Positions 4,728-8,341 of a stretch of DNA of 8,341 bases are shown here, one piece after another (position 1 is the first letter of the stretch; each line of letters opens with the position of its first letter). Position numbers and translations under genes: made by a program. This stretch comes from Candidatus Sodaliphilus limicaballi (GTDB lineage: Bacteria; Bacteroidota; Bacteroidia; Bacteroidales; Muribaculaceae): contig JAGHSP010000157.1 in assembly GCA_018065815.1 (NCBI GenBank), forward strand, positions 1-8,341, given 5' to 3'. The notes beneath the pieces are model-generated. The model was not told the DNA's origin. It was given only the letters and a program-made list of their open reading frames with translations, and searched no databases.

Positions 4728-6207
4728 TTGTGAGAGTGCGACCAATAGCGTCGGCCCAGCCCTTCTTTGCAGCCTTGAGAGTTTCGTCCTCGGGCTTGGG
4801 AGTGAACTTCTTCTCCTCTTGCCACTGGGTCTTAATCTCATCGAGGTCTTTCCAGAAGCCCACTGCGAGACCTGCCAGATAAGCAGCGCCAAGTGCGGTG
4901 GTCTCTGTCACCTTGGGACGGATAACGTCGATGCCAAGGAGGTCGGCCTGGTATTGCATGAGCAGGTTGTTGCGTGATGCACCACCGTCAACCTTGAGCT
5001 CGGTGAGGGGAGTGCCCAGGTCCTTGCACATTGCATTAGCGATGTCATAGGTCTGGAATGCGATACCATCGAGGGCAGCGCGTGCGATGTGAGCAGCAGT
5101 AGTGCCACGAGTGATACCTACCATGGTGCCGCGTGCATACTGGTCCCAATAGGGAGCAGCAAGACCAGTGAGAGCGGGAACGAAGTAAACGCCGCCTGCA
5201 TCGGGCACGCTTGCTGCAAGTTCCTCAACCTCGCTTGAGCTCTTGATGATGCCGAGACCGTCGCGCAGCCACTGAACTACCGAACCGCCCACGTAGATTG
5301 AACCCTCGAGAGCGTAATCTACACGGTCGCCAATCTTCCATGCAATAGTAGTGAGAAGGTTGTTCTTTGATACTACGGGCTTGTCACCGGTGTTGAGCAT
5401 GACGAAGCAGCCCGTGCCGTAAGTGTTCTTGATGGCACCGGGCTCAACACACATCTGTCCGAAGAGAGCTGCCTGCTGGTCGCCGGCAACACCGCTGATG
5501 GGTACCTCGTGAGCAAAAATAGTGGTCTTGGTGTGACCGAAGATCTCGCTACTAGCCTTCACCTCAGGCATCATGCTTGCGGGAATACCCAGCAAGTCGA
5601 GGAGTTCTTCGTCCCACTTGAGGTCCTTGATGTTGAACACCATTGTGCGCGATGCGTTGGTCACGTCGGTAGCGTGTACCTCGCCGCGAGTGAGGTTCCA
5701 GATGAGCCATGTGTCAACGTTGCCAAATCGCAGTTCGCCTCTCTCGGCGCGCTCGCGAGCGCCCTCCACGTTGTCGAGAATCCATTTAATCTTGGTGCCG
5801 CTGAAGTAAGCGTCGATGATGAGGCCTGTCTTCTCACGGATCTTGTCAACGAGGCCCTGCTCCTTCAATGAGTCGCAGAACTCCGCAGTGCGGCGGTCTT
5901 GCCACACAATAGCGTTGTAAACGGGTTCGCCTGTAGCAGCATCCCACACGATAGTTGTCTCGCGCTGGTTGGTGATACCGATACCCGCAAGGTCCTTGCC
6001 GTTGATGCCCATGGTTGTAATTGCCTCGGCAATCACTGATGCCTGTGATGACCATATCTCTTTAGGGTCATGCTCCACCCAACCCGGCTTGGGGAAGTGC
6101 TGGGTAAATTCTTTTTGAGCAACAGAACACATCTGACCGTCGTGGTCAAATACGATTGCACGAGAACTGGTTGTTCCCTGGTCAAGTGATAAAATGTACT
6201 TAGCCAT
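4723..6207 (-). CDS. glpK: Glycerol kinase
   Basis: The cytoplasmic enzyme phosphorylates glycerol with ATP to sn-glycerol 3-phosphate, trapping it in the cell. At 494 residues it is full length for the FGGY family. Visible signatures: DQGTTSSR (9-16), TNQRETT (79-85; R82 and E83 bind glycerol), DAYFSGTK (132-139), the catalytic D243 in AGDQQAALFGQ, EGSIYVGG (301-308), PALTGLAAPYWD (344-355) and VDGGASRNN (406-414). The segment just before AGDQQ reads TIFAHEVPISGV and lacks the G-G-T-R loop that binds fructose-1,6-bisphosphate in the E. coli enzyme, so that feedback is probably absent. It is first in a minus-strand operon with an aquaglyceroporin and an outer-membrane protein; no glycerol-3-phosphate dehydrogenase gene lies in the window. 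The promoter is at 6319-6349, with a leader of about 105 bases holding a tandem repeat. No Shine-Dalgarno is visible. Confidence 0.98.
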   Translation of the reverse strand: MAKYILSLDQGTTSSRAIVFDHDGQMCSVAQKEFTQHFPKPGWVEHDPKEIWSSQASVIAEAITTMGINGKDLAGIGITNQRETTIVWDAATGEPVYNAIVWQDRRTAEFCDSLKEQGLVDKIREKTGLIIDAYFSGTKIKWILDNVEGARERAERGELRFGNVDTWLIWNLTRGEVHATDVTNASRTMVFNIKDLKWDEELLDLLGIPASMMPEVKASSEIFGHTKTTIFAHEVPISGVAGDQQAALFGQMCVEPGAIKNTYGTGCFVMLNTGDKPVVSKNNLLTTIAWKIGDRVDYALEGSIYVGGSVVQWLRDGLGIIKSSSEVEELAASVPDAGGVYFVPALTGLAAPYWDQYARGTMVGITRGTTAAHIARAALDGIAFQTYDIANAMCKDLGTPLTELKVDGGASRNNLLMQYQADLLGIDVIRPKVTETTALGAAYLAGLAVGFWKDLDEIKTQWQEEKKFTPKPEDETLKAAKKGWADAIGRTLTK

Positions 6208-6279
6208 AAATGCAGTAAAAGTTTTTAAAGTAAATAATTAGGTTAAATATGTATTACTCAAACCGTAAGTTTATTTAGG

Positions 6280-6301
6280 TTTCTTGTATATTTCTTGTAT
6301 A
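6280..6301 (-). repeat. Perfect 11-bp tandem repeat in the glpK leader
   Basis: TATACAAGAAA occurs twice without a gap on the minus strand (plus-strand TTTCTTGTATA at 6280-6290 and 6291-6301). It sits some 10-30 bases downstream of the predicted transcription start of the glycerol operon. An 11-base period puts both copies on the same helix face, a good position for a repressor site. Confidence 0.6.
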
Positions 6302-6318
6302 GTATCTTCTTTCCGTTT

Positions 6319-6351
6319 CAAAATTACGAATTTTCAGCAAATCCTACAATA
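6319..6351 (-). promoter_or_regulatory. Bacteroidota promoter of the glycerol operon
   Basis: Minus-strand TAATTTTG (plus-strand 6319-6326) is an exact -7 match, and TATTG (6347-6351) gives a TTG -33 core 20 bases away. Transcription should start near 6312, about 105 bases above the glpK ATG. Confidence 0.75.
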
Positions 6352-6362
6352 TCCACCGTCAC

Positions 6363-6397
6363 ATTTAACAATATTGTAACATTAAAATGTGTTAAAT
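6363..6397. promoter_or_regulatory. Nested inverted repeats between glpK and the sigma-factor gene
   Basis: ATTTAACA (6363-6370) is the exact inverse of TGTTAAAT (6390-6397). Within or touching these arms lie the perfect palindrome ACAATATTGT (6368-6377) and ACATT-AA-AATGT (6379-6390). The block is 12 bases beyond the glpK -33 box and about 60 bases upstream of the sigma-factor ATG, so it could serve either divergent promoter. A clear primary-type promoter for the sigma gene is not seen; the nearest candidate is TAACCTTG (6414-6421), which lacks a -33 partner. Confidence 0.45.
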
Positions 6398-6458
6398 CAA
6401 TGCCAGCTCCGATTAACCTTGTGCGCTTTGCTCGTTCTAACTAACAAAAGCAAGATTA

Positions 6459-6983
6459 ATGAACCTATTCACGCGACATAAAAATACGCCAGCCGTCACC
6501 TTCGAGCAAGTGCTTGACAAGTTTCAGCAACCGCTCTACTGGCACATCAGGCGCATGGTCCTCTCGCACGAAGACGCTCAAGACATCTTGCAAGACACGT
6601 TCATTAATATATATAAAGGACTATCGTCGCTCAAGGACGAGGCAGCATTGAAGGGATGGGTTTACCGCATTGCCACCAACGAATGCCTGCGGCACCTGCA
6701 ACGGCGGCGAGAAACAGCATTATCAACGATAGGCGACAACGAGTCTCTCACACGAGAACTCATGGAATCGGCCCACGTTGACTACGGCAAGGAGATGGAA
6801 GTGAAATTCCAGCAAGCTCTGCTCACGCTGAGCGACAACCAGAGAATGGTTTTCAACTTGAGATACTACGACGAACTTCCCTACCAGGAAATCAGCGCCA
6901 TCACAGGCAGCACTGTCGAGTCGCTCAAAGTCACTTACCACAATGCCAAAGAGAAAGTAACTAAATATATGATTAACAACTAA
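6459..6983 (+). CDS. ECF-type RNA polymerase sigma factor (sigma-70 family)
   Basis: The 174-residue protein directs RNA polymerase to a dedicated promoter set. Region 2 spans about 14-85, with DAQDILQDTFINIYKGL (39-55), the core-binding and -10-recognising helix, and WVYRIATNECLRHLQRR (67-83). A short linker leads to region 4 at about 115-170, with a helix-turn-helix around LPYQEISAITGSTVESLK (140-157). There is no region 1.1 or 3, the two-domain ECF plan. It is first in a plus-strand operon; the next gene starts 12 bases after its stop and encodes a membrane protein of the anti-sigma type, so the sigma factor is probably held at the membrane and released by an envelope signal. ECF factors often drive their own operon, which would fit the lack of a clear primary-type promoter upstream, but this is inference. 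Confidence 0.93.
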   Translation: MNLFTRHKNTPAVTFEQVLDKFQQPLYWHIRRMVLSHEDAQDILQDTFINIYKGLSSLKDEAALKGWVYRIATNECLRHLQRRRETALSTIGDNESLTRELMESAHVDYGKEMEVKFQQALLTLSDNQRMVFNLRYYDELPYQEISAITGSTVESLKVTYHNAKEKVTKYMINN

Positions 6984-6995
6984 CAACGCAACTAT

Positions 6996-7430
6996 ATGGA
7001 ATTCGATATTGACAAACTCGACCGAAGCGCACCATTCACCGTGCCCGAGGGTTTCTTCGACACGACGAAGCGCGACATTGAGCAATCAATCGCCCGCGAG
7101 CGCAAGCGCACCAGGCGCATGCATCTCATCAGGTGGAGCATGGGGGCAGCAGCGGCACTGGCAGTGGCTGTCACAGCATCTATCGCACTGCACAACACCC
7201 AACCAGCGGTTCCTGCACACGGCCTGAATGAACTGCTCGCAAGCAACGGTCAGCAGGTCGCAACAGCCGAGTCAATAGCCACACCGCAAGGCTCTAAAGA
7301 AATCACGCAGGCAACACAGCCCGTTGAGAATCTTGAGTCCTACCTGACCGACGACGAACTAGACGAGTGCATCGCTATAAACGATGTAGATGAATTCCTT
7401 CACTGTCAAGAATTATTAGAAACACTTTAA
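6996..7430 (+). CDS. Single-pass membrane protein, probable anti-sigma factor
   Basis: The product has 144 residues. The N-terminal cytoplasmic part (1-45) contains PFTVPEGFFD (13-22), resembling the PF-x-VPE-x-YF motif common in Bacteroidota proteins encoded next to ECF sigma factors, followed by a basic stretch (RERKRTRR, 34-41). One membrane helix lies at about 47-66. The periplasmic part is low-complexity (Ala, Gln, Thr), then strongly acidic: YLTDDELDE (116-124) and NDVDEF (129-134). No HxxxCxxC zinc anti-sigma motif is present; the only cysteines are C125 and C137, the latter preceded by H136. Position between a sigma factor and an exported Spy-like protein, with gaps of 12 and 13 bases, supports an anti-sigma role. 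No direct homology to a characterised anti-sigma domain can be claimed. Confidence 0.75.
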   Translation: MEFDIDKLDRSAPFTVPEGFFDTTKRDIEQSIARERKRTRRMHLIRWSMGAAAALAVAVTASIALHNTQPAVPAHGLNELLASNGQQVATAESIATPQGSKEITQATQPVENLESYLTDDELDECIAINDVDEFLHCQELLETL

Positions 7431-7443
7431 AATTTACACTATT

Positions 7444-8004
7444 ATGAAAAAAACATCTCTATTCGCAATGATGCTCGGCATCATCATGGCATTCAGTTTC
7501 AACGCTAATGCACAGAACGACAAGAAAGAAAACAAGCGTCAATTCAACCCCGAGAAGATGGTGCAGATGCGCGCAACAAAGATTGCCGAGGACCTGAAAC
7601 TCGACGACGCCACCACAGCCAAGTTCATCGAGGTTTACAAGGAATATCTCAAAGAGACTCACGAGGTGTTTGCCAAGAACGGTAAACCCATGATGGGCAA
7701 GAAGGACGAGAAGGTGCGTAAGACCGACGCCGAGGTCGAGAAGGAAATCAAGGACCAGTTTGCAACAAGCCGCGCTCTCATCGACGTGCGCGAGAAGTAC
7801 TACAACAAGTTCCGCACTTTCCTCTCTCCCCAGCAAATCAAGGTTATCTATGAGAAAGACCGCAACAACGCCTCGCACATGAAGATGGAGAAAAACCGTC
7901 GCAACATGGACGGCAAGGGACCTCGCAAGGGACACCGCGACGACATGCACAAGCACCATAAGGGCGACATGAAAGACAACAAAGAAGTAAAGAGCGAGAA
8001 ATAA
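7444..8004 (+). CDS. Exported Spy/CpxP-like protein with His/Met-rich tail
   Basis: The product has 186 residues with a signal peptide ending ANA before Q24. The mature part is highly charged and helical: an L-x-L-DD-x-x-T-x-KF segment (51-61) and a second hairpin-like segment with FLSPQQIKVIYE (126-137), which resembles the LTxxQ motifs of the Spy/CpxP/ZraP group of periplasmic chaperones and metal-linked sensors. The C-terminal 45 residues are low-complexity, rich in Lys, Asp, Met and His (H164, H169, H171, H172; M168, M176), a possible metal-binding tail. It is the last gene of the sigma/anti-sigma operon and ends before a strong terminator. In CpxP-type systems the periplasmic partner tunes the envelope-stress regulator; the same role here is inferred from the neighbourhood. 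Substrate and metal preference cannot be read from sequence. Confidence 0.75.
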   Translation: MKKTSLFAMMLGIIMAFSFNANAQNDKKENKRQFNPEKMVQMRATKIAEDLKLDDATTAKFIEVYKEYLKETHEVFAKNGKPMMGKKDEKVRKTDAEVEKEIKDQFATSRALIDVREKYYNKFRTFLSPQQIKVIYEKDRNNASHMKMEKNRRNMDGKGPRKGHRDDMHKHHKGDMKDNKEVKSEK

Positions 8005-8034
8005 GCACACTCGTAACAATAGGTTAAGACGATT

Positions 8035-8072
8035 TCCCGGGACATTTTCAAAGAATGTCTCGGGATTTTTTT
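8035..8072 (+). terminator. Rho-independent terminator of the sigma-factor operon
   Basis: TCCCGGGACATT (8035-8046) pairs with AATGTCTCGGGA (8054-8065) over 12 bp with one G-T wobble and a 7-base loop, followed by seven T's (8066-8072). It lies 30 bases after the stop of the Spy-like gene. Confidence 0.93.
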
Positions 8073-8341
8073 ACGTTCCGAGCTTGCTGACGACACTGGA
8101 ATGTCATCCCTACATCAACTTAACATTTTCGGTAGAAAACTTCTACTGGCGTTTTTACCAGAGCAACCGCATCAAAAATGCTAAAGTTGAAAATATAACT
8201 GCTGACACTTTTGTGTAACGCCGAAAATAATCTGTTTTTTAGCGAAGTTCCCATTGCCATAAGGCAAACAAAAATGAGTTATAACAAATAGACGTCGGCT
8301 ATCGCCTCCGTCATGGAATGATACTTTTGTTGTCAGGAATT
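8073..8341. other. Right-edge intergenic stretch with an unsupported 46-codon minus-strand frame
   Basis: No domain, RNA gene or convincing coding region is seen. The longest notable minus-strand frame runs from an ATG at 8260 to a TAA at 8120 (46 residues, starting MAMGTSLKNRLFSALHKS). It has no clear promoter or ribosome binding site, and no family is recognised. The same minus-strand reading continues as short open stretches on both sides of its stops, which would suit a decayed gene or a dispersed repeat better than an intact small gene. Confidence 0.25.

Noticed and set aside
5509..5871. Plus-strand open frame of 120 codons inside glpK
   Set aside because: It is antisense to strongly conserved glycerol kinase sequence and has no start signals or domain.
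7459..8019. 186-codon minus-strand open frame opposite the Spy-like gene
   Set aside because: It is the complement of a Lys/Glu-rich gene, which yields Leu/Val/Phe-rich shadows; the plus-strand frame has a signal peptide and operon context.
1..8341. CRISPR array, tRNA, rRNA, insertion sequence or prophage
   Set aside because: No regularly spaced repeats of CRISPR length, no cloverleaf or rRNA-like sequence, and no transposase, integrase or phage gene were seen.

Overview
The window reads as chromosomal DNA of a gut-type Bacteroidales bacterium (phylum Bacteroidota). Promoters fit the Bacteroidota pattern, a TTTG-like -33 box about 19-20 bases from a TAnnTTTG -7 box, most clearly at 708-738, 3091-3122 and 6319-6349. 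Genes lack strong Shine-Dalgarno sequences, intergenic DNA is AT-rich, and the families present (Bacteroidota-style ECF sigma/anti-sigma pair, glpK-aquaglyceroporin cluster) fit. The exact genus cannot be read from the sequence; Muribaculaceae or Prevotellaceae are reasonable guesses.

Layout. 1-154: left edge, no supported gene. 155-622: a single-gene minus-strand unit for a small secreted double-psi beta-barrel (RlpA/3D-like) protein, with its own -7 box and strong terminator. 708-2299: plus-strand phosphoethanolamine transferase of the EptA/MCR type with a near-consensus promoter. 2289-3122: a minus-strand PAP2 phosphatase that converges on it and overlaps it by 11 bases; together they form a candidate lipid A (or other envelope glycolipid) phosphate-editing pair. 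3119-6351: a minus-strand glycerol operon, glpK, then an aquaglyceroporin, then an outer-membrane beta-barrel protein, closed by a strong terminator that overlaps the next promoter. 6459-8072: a plus-strand envelope-stress-type operon of ECF sigma factor, single-pass anti-sigma-like protein and exported Spy/CpxP-like His/Met-rich protein, ending in a strong terminator. 8073-8341: no convincing gene.

How they work together. The glycerol operon could carry glycerol across the outer membrane (beta-barrel), across the inner membrane (GlpF) and trap it as glycerol-3-phosphate (GlpK). The phosphatase/transferase pair and the sigma operon both concern the envelope.

No previously undescribed system is obvious. 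The points most worth checking are an apparent reading-frame break or non-standard start at the N-terminus of the aquaglyceroporin, its altered second NPA motif (NAA), the overlapping phosphatase/transferase pair, an outer-membrane protein inside a glycerol operon, and several short repeats at regulatory positions (668-687, 4692-4727, 6280-6301, 6363-6397).
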